Below are positions 52,073 to 64,000 of a DNA stretch of 64,000 nt, in pieces. The stretch's first letter is position 1; each line of letters opens with the position of its first letter. Origin of the DNA: Beaufortia kweichowensis (Eukaryota; Chordata; Actinopteri; Cypriniformes; Gastromyzontidae); contig CM032797.1 in the NCBI GenBank assembly GCA_019155185.1, positions 8,480,881-8,544,880 on the forward strand. Reading direction: 5' to 3'. The notes beneath the pieces were generated by a model. It saw nothing but the letters and a program-made list of their open reading frames with translations. It had not been told where the DNA came from and ran no database searches. A program made the position numbers and the translations under genes.

Positions 52073-54879
52073 CCACCATTTTAAACGTGACGTAAAACAG
52101 GTCTTTTACGTGACTGTAAACACAGGATAACCAGGCCAACACACAGTACAATGATGAGGACATTCGCCACCTAGGGAGCACAAAGATCACGTCCTATTTT
52201 TCTGAAATCCCTGTGCTTTGTTTAGCTTTCCTTTTCTTTTTCTTGTTTATAAAGCCACATCTATTACTGTGGAGAAGCTTACCCGATAATCCTGCATAAC
52301 GGATTGACTCTGCCGCTTCTTTGATGGATCCTCCTTTAATTTTAATGCGTTTGCTCTCACAATCACACTTTTGCCCATTGGGACAAACATACACAGGTAA
52401 TCTAAACGTGTTTTCTGCATTCCATGAGCGTATAAAGAGGAAAAGGCAGCTTATGGACGGGCAACGCGAGAGCTTTGTTTAGGCCTCCACGCGCATATCA
52501 ATAAGTACATTATAGCGAGCGGGATATTGCTTGGTTTTTTAGTTGCCATTAAGAGTCTTTGGAGTCAGCTTTTCTCTATTTCTCTATATCTCTCTCCATC
52601 CCTTTATCATCCGTATATTCCACCTCTCCCTCACTCAGGGTATTAGCTATTCAAAGATCTCTCTATGGCACGCAGTAAAAGTTATCACTTCATCTCTTCC
52701 TCCCTCGCTCTATCTCTCTAATCTTCCTTAATCTTCCAGCCCAGAGTGAAGTGAGAATTAGTTTCTCACTCTCTCTCATCAATCTCTCACACCCTACCCT
52801 TCCATCCAGCTCTCCCTTGCTCTCCTTCTCTCGCCATCCACTTTTTCCTACCGGTCTGCTTCGTTCTCTGTTCTTTCTCCAGCTTTTTATGTTCTCGTTT
52901 AGATCCGGGATTAGTCTAAATGGTGTTTTCATGGTGTTTCTTCATCTGTCCTGTAAATAAACTCTCTTAAAAACACCAATGAACAACATCTTAAATGTCG
53001 TTAATGTATTTCACAGCTTTCTGTGGTGGGAAAAATATTTTAATTTGACAAAATTACAACTTGACTGGAAATGACAATAAAAATATCCTGTTCAAAAGTG
53101 ATTATTTACTGTGATTGTTCTTTGATTTGCTCACATATCACGTTTCAATCTCATCAAGCATGCCCTTCAATCTCTATTCCTTCTATTAAACAACAAATAT
53201 TATATGATCTTCATTAATTAAATTGCCCAAGGGGAAAATTAACAGCTTAAATTGAGTCTTACGCTCGGACAGCAAGTTTACCTTTTTTATCCTTGAAATA
53301 CTTTCCTTTCTCTTTACAAATACAGTATGTTGTCCTGTAGTCCATCCAGTCCAGTATTATTATCTTTTTGGAAGGTTAATATTTTTGTTGCACCAAAAGC
53401 ACAACTTTGTCCTCTAGCACCTATATCACACATTTACTTGCACAATTTCACAAATCACACCAGAATTGCTACAAATTACATCAGAATTACAAATACTAAA
53501 AATATGACAAAACTTTGAAACAAAAAAAAAAGAGCACAAGCTGCTCTCTTTTTAATCTAAATCATGTCAATGTATCTACAAAGGAATGACAAACTGATTT
53601 TGACAACTCGAATGCTGAGAAGCAAAAACCTACATGTGCTTTTGGAGCATCCAATCCACACAATCCCACTAAAGGGACTTCAATAATAACATCCCTGGCT
53701 TAAATCCCAGGAATGCTATCATATCTCTGCGCTTTCTTCTCTGTGCATTTCTATTCAGTTTAGCATTGTGGGCCGCATTGAAGGCACAGAGCAACAGACA
53801 GCGACTTTGATGTGTGCAGACATTTCTTTTACAAATGCCTATGCAGAATGAATACACAATGCACTCAGCAGCAGGTATACAGAAATAGACGGAAGAGAGA
53901 GCAATACATAGAGAGAGAGAGAAAATGTCACAAGAAGTACAGACCATCAGGGGAGAGTGAGAGAGAAAGTAAGAGGACCAACAAAATAAAAAGAGATCTA
54001 GATCGGAGCAAGAACAGACATTAATGCGATGAGAGAGATGAAGATTAGAGGTTTAGGGATAAACAGATAAGAAGATCATGCACGTGGCAGGCGAAACAGC
54101 AAACTAAAAATAAATAAATTTATAAAGAGACGAGATGAGACACAGGCAGTCGATAAGACATAATCCCTCCCTTTCCTGTCATTCCAAAGAAAATAGAGCG
54201 AGCTAGAAAATCGTGAGGGTGAAGTTCGACCTGCTAATGCAGTCACGATCGTTCCATTCTCAGCGCTCCGCCGATTAAACGTAACTCACTTCCTCTCTCC
54301 AAAAAACAGGCGTTACCAACTTCTAGCAATTTTTCTCCCTGAGTTCCCCCTTGCCGCTTGTACAGTCACAACCGTCTGTTCTTGCTGTAAAATACAGATG
54401 TGGTGAGAATATAAGAACATGGGAAGGATATTGCACTGTATTGCATCGGGAATCGTGCGAGTCAAGAGTCTGTTCCCTGAATGCTTGTCAGAGCAGCTGC
54501 AGGGACGTGAACAGCATGAAGAAACCGAAATGACATTTTTAATGCTGCTACAGGACACTCAGATTGTAACTAAAACTCTACAAGATTGCATCTGACTCTC
54601 TTGTTGGTCGTATCTATCTGAGTATAGTTAAGCCATATCACCCTCAGACAAAGAGGTAATGACAATACTGATATTTAGTACAACAGCACCACTGGAAATG
54701 AAATATTGCTTTTATTAAAAATATGGTAGTATTAAATGGCTTTTATTTTAGACATATGCCACCCTCTCTGTGATATCCAGGTCTTAAAAATAAACAATGA
54801 AAGAATCAGAGGAGCATTAAAGAAGTCAAAATGACAAAAATAGGTCATTTGTGTTTATCGCTGTAAATGATTTTATGAT

Positions 54880-55152
54880 TTAATATTTCATAGTTGAATT
54901 CTAATCTAATCATGACAAACTATATATTGATGGAAAGGTCTAAGACTTAAGGATAAATATGACAAATTTTCATAACAACAATACATAGAACAAAAAACAT
55001 CAATAATAAAAAATAATAATTTTTAAAAACACCTAAAATAAAAAAATATCCAAAATGTAAAAAAATGTTTTAATTAAAAATGTAAAAAATTTGTTTGGAT
55101 AGTGCATTTTAATGTGTATGCTCAATATGTGTAGTAACACTTATCAGGTTAA
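54880..55152 (+). mobile_element. TTAA MITE family, copy 6 (left end lost)
   Basis: It shares CATAGTTGAATTCTAATCTA, CTATATATTGATGGAAAGGTC and ends GTAACACTTATCAGGTTAA. Confidence 0.7.
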
Positions 55153-55274
55153 AGATATCAAGGTTATATTTTCACATAATTTTCTGAAATGTTATGAAAA
55201 TAATTTAATGAAAAAAAACAAAGATCACAAAAAAAAAAGACTGGCTTTAGCTGGGTTTTCACAGGCAGGGTTAT
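55153..55274. mobile_element. GTGACCCTG MITE, copy D (right end only)
   Basis: GATATCAAGGTTATATTTTC and the end TTTTCACAGGCAGGGTTATA place it in this family. It abuts the TTAA MITE copy 6 directly. Confidence 0.5.
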
Positions 55275-56009
55275 ATGTGATCAACAAAATAGTTTTAAAA
55301 TAAAATAAGTAAGTTCCAAAAGCCAAGCCAAAAGTGGTATCAACCATTGCATGTTGAAGCAACACACAGACTGGCATGTCTGATTTCAAACAAGCAAAGT
55401 GACAAGTGTGGAACGTTCCAGTGTCTTGGAACACTGCTTGTCCAATCAAATTAGAGGACCGTAACTAACTGTTGTCTTTATAAATGACATCATAAATGTC
55501 CCTTTATAAAAGCCATTATAAATGACCTCTATTAGGTAACACAATTAGTAATGAAATTAAAACACAATTACATCTGCAACATGTCAATACTTGAAAACAC
55601 ACATAAATAAGCTTTTAAATAAACTTTCCAGCTATTGTAAGCAAATTAGCAAGTAAAAAACTTGTGTTTGGGATCCACTGCTGTATTCTTGATGTGAGCA
55701 ATTAACCTAAATTTCTCTGGTGAAATCCCCAGCTGTGCAAGCGGGGCACGTGTAAAGATGTAACCTACAAAACATCTCCATGGCTAAGGGCATCTGCCAA
55801 GCAAATAAGCAAAGCAATGTAATCAAACTGAGCTAATCACTTCAGCTTAATTTACCACAGAATATAAAAGCTTCTCTGGAAGAAAACACGAGGACAGGCA
55901 AGGACTGAGGCAGTGTGGCGGAAAGCTGGCTGTTTCAGACACATCCAAAGACTATGAGCGATAGAGACACAAGCACGGGGTATGTAGAGAGTATTAGTTT
56001 GAGTTACAA

Positions 56010-56400
56010 AATTAAAGAGGTGGTTTAGAGAAAAACTAAATTTACTGATAGTCATGTTCATTAAAACCTCATGAAACATCAAAAACAGATGTTTTTTATT
56101 ACAATGAAAGTGGATGGGAACCAAGCTTCAGAAAGGACAGAAACACCAAATCTTCAGAAGTGCAAAAGAATTTGACTATTGATTACAAATCTTGACATTA
56201 ACATCTTTCTACATAGCAGTAAACACTATTCACTTTAATTGTATGTGAAAATCAAAAGCTTGGACACTGCTCTAAATACCTCCTTTGTATTTCACAGATG
56301 AACAAAAGCCACTTTCAAAGAACCAAAGTCAAGTTTTTGAAAAGCACGAGTGTGAGTAAATGGCAGAATTTTCATTTTCAAGAAAACTATTTCTTTAACG
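56010..56400. mobile_element. Putative decayed Angel-related element
   Basis: Left AAAGAGGTGGTTTAGAGAAA, right GTGAGTAAATGGCAGAATTTTC followed by AAGAAAACTATTTCTTTAA. The right end is a degenerate form of the Angel-type end; the interior is not recognised. Confidence 0.4.
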
Positions 56401-58208
56401 AGAAAAAGTCAAGACTTAAGATATGTTGAGAAAATGATGGGGGAAACCGCAGGAGGTTGAGGCAGTGAGAACGCTCGAGGCAAGGAGGAGAATGGCGTGA
56501 AAGAGAAACATCGCTATACATCTCGGAAACCTCCGCTGCCTCTAAGCTCACTAATTCAATCTCTGCAATCCAGTTGAGTGATTGAACCCTCCGCCCTTCC
56601 TGTATCTCAGCTCGGCTTCCTCAGCACAGCTCCTGCTTGCTAATCCTCTGCCTGTATCAACTACACAACACAACATGACAGAGACGGCGACAAGAGAAAG
56701 TTAAGAGGAAGTGAAAGGAGTAAAGGGATGACTGTGTCACATTTTAACCCAACTGTTACGTTATGCTCGTCCTAACAAGTTCGTCTTTAATTAAAAGTCT
56801 AAATCCCTTACACTTTAAAGCCGTTTTTATAATTAACTCTCTGATCTCCCCCGCCTAAATATAAAACAAAAAAACAATTAAAACTTCGGCGATTTTGACT
56901 TCAAAACCCTTTAATTAAAAAAACAATGGAAACAATGGCGTATATTGAGATGGATCCTCTCTTTGCTCATTAGCTCACGGTTAATTGATCCAAACTGGAA
57001 TGTTTACCACATGGGAATGCAAATAATTATAAAACACTCGCAATTCTCTTTTTCAAAAAAGTCTTTTTCATTTCTCTTTCTTGTTATATTTTTATTAAAG
57101 ATTGCTTGAGATCATATAAAAGATCTTATAATCCGTCTGTTCTCTAGCTTAAACTTGCTTTAGCAATATTTCACTCAGGTTTCTACAGAAAAACTTCAAG
57201 ATCCAGGGCTAAAGTGTTCTTTTTTATGGTGTTTGGCACATGGACAAATAGTCATGCCCTTCACCGTGACCCTGAAAAAGAAATGATGGGGATCGTCTAT
57301 CAAAACTACAACACCCAAGATGCCTCACTGCAACAAAGGATAGCAAACAGACATAGCCTTAAGACATCCACGCCATTGAGATGGCAAATAAGCCATAAAC
57401 TCAGCCAACCTTTCCGTTAGGACCTCTCCTTTGCATGCAGTCCATTTCTTCATCTCTCACCTCGGGGCAAGAGGAACTTTTAATAAAAAAAGAATTTTAG
57501 CGGAGAACATGGGTGTTATAAAAATGAGCGAGAGAAGCCCATCTCACCGTAACATGGTTGTGAATAATTTAACAACAGATATGCTACGTGCCAACCTGCC
57601 AAAAGCCCAGGCAATTTTTTCCATCATTTAAATAATTCTTTCATCCGACAGAATCCGGTCTAAAGTAATGGCTTGGCTGAGGGATGGACCTTTCTGTTCT
57701 CTACTTTGCTTCATTTTTTTGCCCTTATAAGCACTTAAACAACACGCATTATCACATTCTCATCAATATTCATTTCCCCGTCCTTCTTTCCTTGCGGTCT
57801 GACCTCTTCCACCAGCTCGGCTAACATCTCCATCTTTCTCATAATGGAGTGACTTTTTCATAAAGCTTTTACTTTTAACTTGATGTCGTCTCTTCAACAA
57901 CTTGTTCTTTTCTCTCCCTCTCTTTCTCTCTCCTCTCCTCAGTACACATATTGATTTCTGGCAATATAATGCTGTTTTTATTACAATAGATGTCCTCTAA
58001 TCAAAAGCAAATATGATGGCTATATTTTTCATTTAATTATAACTATACTTTTGTTTATTACAAAGGAATATCAGATAAATAGTTTCTCAATAAAGCAACA
58101 TTTATACTGTAGTTTTTCAAGTGAATTTTTATATTTTAAAAAAATGTTAGAGACAGGGGATTTGATGTACTAATCAGATGATTAGATGAGATTACGTTAG
58201 ATAAACTG

Positions 58209-58521
58209 GATAGTTCACCCAAAAATAAAAATGATTTATTATTTACTTACACTCATGTCATGTCAAACCTGTATGGCTTTTTTGCTTTAGCAGAACACAG
58301 AAGAAGATATTTTGCAAAACGCTGGTTACCGGCACTCATTAACTTTTATAGTATTAACACAAGGTACAATGGAAGTCAGTGGGTGCCGGTAACCAGCTAA
58401 TTTTTTGCTAAATATCTTCTTTCATGTTCCACAAAAAGAAAGAATCATATACAGGGTTTGAAAGACATAATGGTGTACAAATTATGACATAATTTTTGTT
58501 TTTGGGTGAACTATCCCTTTA
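58209..58521. mobile_element. Angel-like palindromic MITE (best copy)
   Basis: Left GATAGTTCACCCAAAAATAA, right TTTTGGGTGAACTATCCCTTT, near-perfect inverted. A second inverted pair, GCTGGTTACCGGCACTCATT and AGTGGGTGCCGGTAACCAGC, forms a long hairpin around the centre. Confidence 0.85.
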
Positions 58522-60322
58522 GGTAATCATTGTTTAATATTTACTATGTAGTGATATTCAAAGCTCATCTGTTCACTTATTGATGTGTGTTGATTGTCAC
58601 AATTACTGAGATTTGTGTGGTAAGTATTGAGGTCTACATGCATCTGTTTACCATCTGATTACCATGAATGTCTCTGATTTGCTAAATGTACTGTGTTTCG
58701 TATACAAAGAGACTCATGCCAAATTAACATTTCCTTTGTGTTGATAATTTGCTAAACAGGAAATCTGTACAAAGATTTATGTGCTGAATGAGACATTCTG
58801 CATTTAGTGAACTGGCTAAAAAAGTACTAGTTAAAACAACAATTACAAAAATCTCAATGTATCTTTTTGACTTGATGTTTTAACTCTATTAATCATTCTT
58901 TTTTAAAGAAAAATAAACTAAAATTTATTGTGGTGCAGCTACTAGTTTCTGAGCTAGAAATTGTCCCCATTCAACATTCCGCCTCCATTCATCTTTTGAT
59001 TTACCATTTTCTACTGTTTACCCCCAACAGTGTTCCTGATTTTCCTCAATCTCACTCACAAAACAAACAAATTCGATCAATTTTGTCTGCCTCTCCAGCT
59101 TTGTCTGTCCTTCCCTCACACTCGTACACACTAACACAATTTTTTAAATTTGTTTACCAGCCAGACTAATTATAAACGTCCTATTTTTTCAAAGCCTTAT
59201 CCAGCGTGGTCCCGAAAGGTCAGATCCCTTCCCCTCACAGGCGCGTTCGGTCTCATACGCGTCTGATCTCTCAGCCCCTGTCATCAGGTCTCGCTGCCGC
59301 GAGCGCTTCTCATTCAATTACGGCTTGCGCTGTTGTTGTTATTGCCATCACTAATAATAGATCACCTCTTCCTTGCGCTGTCACGCAAGGAGCCATCAAT
59401 AGTGCCAGTCCTTATCTCCATCTCAGCAATCAGCTATAGCGCTACCACCCGAGTCCTGAGGAAAGATGGTGGCTGCGGAGAACAGACAAACATTGAAGCG
59501 GTCATAAGTGAGAGAGAGAGGAGATGAATGGAGACCCTGGAGTGGTGGAGACAGAGATGAGCTAGTGGCTAGCGTGTATGAGTGTTGATTTTGTGCCTCA
59601 TCAGACGGGCTCGCGTGTGTGCATGTGCGAGGCTCGGAAGATGAAGAGAGGAGCAGAAAATGGAGAAGAAATGAAAGAAGCCGAGCAGGCAGACAGAGAT
59701 ATTCGAAGATGACAGACAGAAGCGCCCTGAGGGCTCCGGTTACATTCAGAATTGAGGATACACAGTGACATGGATGTAATTGGTGGAAACTAGTTTAGGA
59801 AGGGGCGGAAAAGACCGGTTGCAAAGGAAGGCCAAAAAGCCTCCTATTACATCACTGCTAATCCCAACTCGCTCTCTGCTTTCCCATCTATCGGGTTCAG
59901 TTATATTTGCACCCTGTCATTGCAAATCCTCGATTTTTTGCTCATTTGCCCTCCACGTTCAGGTAAATATCCCGAACACGTCTCTGCATTGCGTGATTCC
60001 CTGCGATTGTAGGGAAGGCTTTCTAAAGTCTGAAAGACAGATGGCCGGCAGCGCTGCTGAGATTAATCTGTACAAAACCAAAAGCTTTCACACCATGTGG
60101 TCACAGCAAGAAACTAAATTTCACTGACACCCGGTAATAACGTTTCTAAATCTCTTTGAGATATCAGAGTAGTTCAAGGCTAAAGCTATAGCCTAACTGC
60201 AAATATTCTGACTAGCGTTGGAAGCACGTGGCTCAGTAAAGGTGCTGCTTTCTGCTCTGAATAAAAAAATATGTGTTAATGTCTAAAGTTAAGAACAATT
60301 TGTGCATTTTACATTCAATTAC

Positions 60323-60386
60323 CTTTGTTTAACACGTCCCCTCCGGCTCGCAACAGGCTCGTGGCCAACAGCATCCACAGCAAGTC
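60323..60386 (-). other. Candidate small non-coding 5' exon
   Basis: A 64-nt segment lies between an acceptor-like sequence (TATCTTTTTGGTATGCAG) and a donor (AACAAAG, then GTAATTG) on the same strand as the cadherin gene. It is more GC-rich than its surroundings. Spliced to the acceptor at 39588 it would form 5' UTR containing an upstream ORF that begins ATGCTGTTGGCC inside this exon and stops before the cadherin ATG. The frame looks like a signal peptide (MLLATSLL), which may be chance. Transcript evidence is lacking. Confidence 0.3.
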
Positions 60387-61118
60387 CTGCATACCAAAAA
60401 GATACCGTGCATTTAAATTCATGCTAAAGGAAACAGTTTGGCAGCAATGCATGAAGTAGTTGTCATTTTTTTTGTCACAGATATGGGAAACAAAAGACAA
60501 TTTACTTAAATATGACTACTGGACAGGAAGTTTCTGGCTAAATAGGTTGATTGAGTGGAATTTTTAATTCAAGAAAAAGCAAAAACTCTTAATTTGTACA
60601 AAGGAAAGAGGAAGAAAGAGTGTAATCTGAGAGCAAAGCTCTCAACCAGACCAAGGTCACGAGTGAAAATTAGAAGGCCTGTGTGTATAATGTGTGTGCA
60701 GGTTATGTAATTGCTTGACAGTGGACTACTAAATTTGATGCTCACAGAGAGGAAATGAAAGACAGATAAAGGTTAATAAACTGTAGTGCATGAAGAAGCG
60801 AAGCTCAACAATAATGATTTTATCGGCTGGCACAACGAGGCAGTAGTTCAGATACTATCCATGCCAACATTTTTACTGGACCACCCACATTATTTTGTGC
60901 AGGAAAAGTATATTTTTCATGAAATAATATAAATATTAAATATAATAATTTAATACAACATCATCAGTTGTCTTTGAAAATTTTTAAAAAATTTTTTTTA
61001 AATACTAGACTTTATTTTTATGAATATGTGGAAATTATTTAGCTTGTGTCATATAACTCCATACAGCAATAAAAATGTATAAGTACGCTTTCACTCGAAA
61101 ACAATGGCAAACAAAACA

Positions 61119-61422
61119 TTAACCTGTTAAATGTCATGTTATTTTCCTATTCACTTTCATGACATATTCTATGATATTCTAATCATGACAAACTATATAT
61201 TGTTGGAAAGGTATATAACTCAAGAATAAATTTTCATAACAATAAACATAAAAAAGTATGAAAAATCTGAATGTAATTTTTTTTAATAAAAAAAAGAATT
61301 TAAAAAATGTTAACAAAATTAAATAATTAAAAAAAAGACAAATTTAAAAAAAATTAAATATCTAAAATTAAAAACTAGTACTATTAACACATTTTATGTG
61401 TATGTGCCGGGACTTTAACTGG
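61119..61422 (+). mobile_element. TTAA MITE family, copy 7
   Basis: Left TTAACCTGTTAAATGTCATG, core TTCTAATCATGACAAACTATATATTG, very A-rich 3' half. The right end (GTGCCGGGACTTTAACTGG) is degenerate. Confidence 0.65.
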
Positions 61423-63724
61423 TTTCCTTTTTAACCTTTTCTAACTGATGCTTCCAAGACTATACGTTACCCTATTCACTTTTCAGTGAATCATCTACAG
61501 TATGTCAGCAAGGTACTGTATGTAATATTACCTTGGTGACATATTAAAATCAGCAAAATTTCCAACAATATCCCACGCATCACAGAAAACCAAATGTTTA
61601 CAAGACATAAATCCCAACAGGGCAAACAAGATTTCTGTCAACCAGCCCGGAAACATTTTCATACTGGCCCTGGGGCCATTAGACCAACCTCATTGTTTAT
61701 CCCTGAAGGAGTGTTACAATTACTGTCAAAAAAAGAAGGAAAGAAGGAAAACTGCAGAGAATAAAACAGCTGTCTTTAACACCAACACTGCAGAATGGTA
61801 GTAGGGCGGAAGTCCCATAAACACAATTAAAGTGATTCTGCATTTTTCATCTCCACCTACACACACTTTCCCTTGTTGCCTAAATAGAGAACCAATCGCA
61901 CAATACTATCCAGCACGGCCCACAAAACACTCTTTCTCAGCCTCACATGCACACACCTACACATTCTTAATCATCAAGCGTGCACGTACGTTATCAAGCT
62001 AAACCGTGCACACAACCCCGAAACCTCAGCTGTAATGGAGTAGATTTCTGCAACATAGTATTCGCCGTCTGCATCGGAATGAAACCAGTGATAAAAATAC
62101 ACACAGGCACTCGGCTTCTCAAAGTGAGGTTGAAAAAGCAATGTTTTTCATTTAACTTTTCTCTCTTTCCCCCTGTGGCCCATGGATTAAACCTTTTTGT
62201 AAGTCAAAGAAGTTGGTGCCGTCAAGATTTCTAAATGAAGGAGGCGTCTTAATTGGAAAAGGCTTTAGATATTCCTGAGTCTGATTAAACAGCTATGCAG
62301 AACAGAGAGTAATGAAGGGAGGGGGATGAGAGAAAGAGAAGGAAAGGAAAGAAGCAGTTGCAGTAGGAAGACCGAGAGAGAGAGAAAAGATGTGAAGTGC
62401 CGCATTGAAGAAGAGGAACAAATCCAGATCATCCAGACTTCAAGAGAAGCTGAACGTACCATTTTGAAGAACAAGAACAAGACCTGAATTTTTTCCCGTT
62501 GATTAAATTATTAAATATATGATAGAAGTAAATAGAAATAAAGAAACAAAGTTTAAAATTCTGCAAGAACTGACTCAGGAGTGCAGTAAACATCCATTTA
62601 TATAAACTTGTATTGTGATTGACGGGGTTAAATGCTCTTTTTGAACTTTTGTACAGAACTCCATTTAAGAACTTTGCTATTGAAAATGTGGTTTTGGTGT
62701 GGATCAAATGCTCTTTAAGCTGCTGATCCAATAAGATCCTCCCTATTACCGCACGAACCCCCCGAGGACCCTTCAAGTCACCTTTAAGAGTCCATTAGTA
62801 CCTGCAGACCAAATACAGCTTCACTCACTCAATCTTTCAGCGAAAGTTTCAAAAATATCAATCCTACCTTCCCCAAAACTCATAAATGTTTCTCACACTT
62901 CTCGTGAGGCTAGAATATTCATGAATTTCACAGGAACATGGTGCGATACTGACAGACGGCGTGCGTGTAGGCGCATCCCTGAGTGGCACTATATATTTGT
63001 GTATGAATGTTTGCATGTGTGTTTATGCACCGTTTTCTCCTTCCCCTAGTGCCGAGCTTGATTTTGCCTGGGTATGTGTGCACATGTCTTATTAGCGAAT
63101 AGTTAGTGGTTATAATTGAGAGCGTGTGTGCGTCAACACGATACATGTGTGGATAAAATAGGAAAGAAGATTTGGCCGTGTTTCTCCACGCCTCCAGGTT
63201 TGATTAGCCTCCACTCCCCTTCCTGTCCAAAGGGCCCTTAGGTGGGTTTTAGTGCACCAGATTATTCACCTCCTTCAGATTACCCCTGAGCCGATTGGCT
63301 GGAAGACCGGCTGGCTGAAAGAGTAAAGGGCCTGAGCCTGGGTTGCTGGAGGATGTGGGGACTGCGCTAGCCTGTGGAGGTTCTTCTGGAACACCACCCA
63401 GCTGGTGTGCATAGATCAACAAGCACCTAAGGCAGAGGGTTAACACAAAACTAACAAAGCAAGTCAACTCGAACAGTTTCTGGCTGTATCTTAATGCACT
63501 GTGTAATCTGAATACTTAAATTAGGACACTGGGGACTTTTCTTCAGAGCGACAAGAAGTGAATGGATGTGGAATAAAGGAGATGCATGCAGTGTGTGAAT
63601 TACAGTATACTTTGGAGAAATTTCTGTTATCTATTCTGAGGGAAACTGTCATTTGGCTCCTCTAGCACAATTATTTTGCTAAACATCAAGTTTAGATACA
63701 ATGTCATAAAAGAAAAAAAATTGA

Positions 63725-64000
63725 CTGAATGGTTCCATAAAGGACTTTAACATCCACAGAACCCTTTCTGTTTTACAAAAGCTTCTTTGTAGTGGTTTTT
63801 GGAAAGTCATAGACAACTAAATGGTTCTTTGGGTCTTCTACACTTATAAATGTAAAGGTGCTTTAAATGGTTCTACACAGCGATGCCATAGAAGAACCAT
63901 TTTTGGTTCCTCAAAGATTTCTGTCAAAGGTTCTTAAAAGCTCTCGATTTTTACCTTTTTATAGTCTAAAGAACCTTCTTCAACTACAAACAACCTTCAC
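63725..64000. mobile_element. Teleost fold-back repeat, cut by the window end
   Basis: GTAAAGGTGCTTTAAATGGT and GCGATGCCATAGAAGAACCA followed by TTTTTGGTTCC are the signature of a common fish palindromic repeat. AAAGAACC/GGTTCT words recur throughout. It continues past the window. Confidence 0.65.

Larger units (their letters stand above)
39589..64000. other. Region 5' of the ATG exon: probable first intron and/or upstream intergenic DNA
   Basis: I find no second protein-coding gene that I can defend in these 24 kb. The region carries the same repeat families as the introns: Angel-like copies, three TTAA MITEs, two GTGACCCTG elements, a 242-bp palindrome, CT/GT microsatellites and a SINE-like stretch. 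There is also one short exon-like segment at 60323-60386 in the gene's orientation. The blocks 45850-47480, 49260-51060, 53100-54830 and 59170-60130 look unique and have no assigned role. Confidence 0.6.

Overview
This window is vertebrate, most likely cyprinid fish, nuclear DNA. There is one multi-exon cadherin gene on the minus strand. Its introns are long, AT-rich and full of short non-autonomous DNA transposons of teleost type, tRNA-derived SINEs and CT/CA/GA microsatellites. There are no bacterial operons, no phage and no CRISPR array.

The gene is a type II classical cadherin that I recognise as cadherin-24-like (cdh24). Five exons fit together with matching splice phases and encode 745 residues: signal peptide, pro-region, complete EC1 and EC2, and the first part of EC3. 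On the minus strand the exons are: exon with the ATG (39588-37893), EC1 (23209-22915), EC2 first part (21157-21038), EC2 second part (18210-18043) and EC3 first part (5150-4969). The remaining EC repeats, the transmembrane segment and the catenin-binding tail must lie below position 1, outside the window. The most unusual feature is the first coding exon. The family normally has a pro-region of a few dozen residues, but here an open, Ser/Thr/Lys/Asp-rich, cysteine-free pro-region of about 440 residues precedes the furin-type site RSRR and the mature start SWIWNQFF.

Layout: 1-4968 is intron after the EC3 exon (truncated). 5151-18042 is a 12.9 kb intron with a 149-bp GA tract. 18211-21037 and 21158-22914 are shorter introns. 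23210-37892 is a 14.7 kb intron. 39589-64000 lies 5' of the ATG exon and probably holds the first intron and possible non-coding 5' exons (candidate at 60323-60386), but no second gene that I can support.

The repeats include at least seven copies of one TTAA-flanked MITE, all in the same orientation, plus Angel-like palindromic elements, a GTGACCCTG-terminated MITE family, several single palindromic elements, a Tc1-like relic and a SINE with an exact 12-bp target duplication. All other open frames looked like shadows or low-complexity translations.
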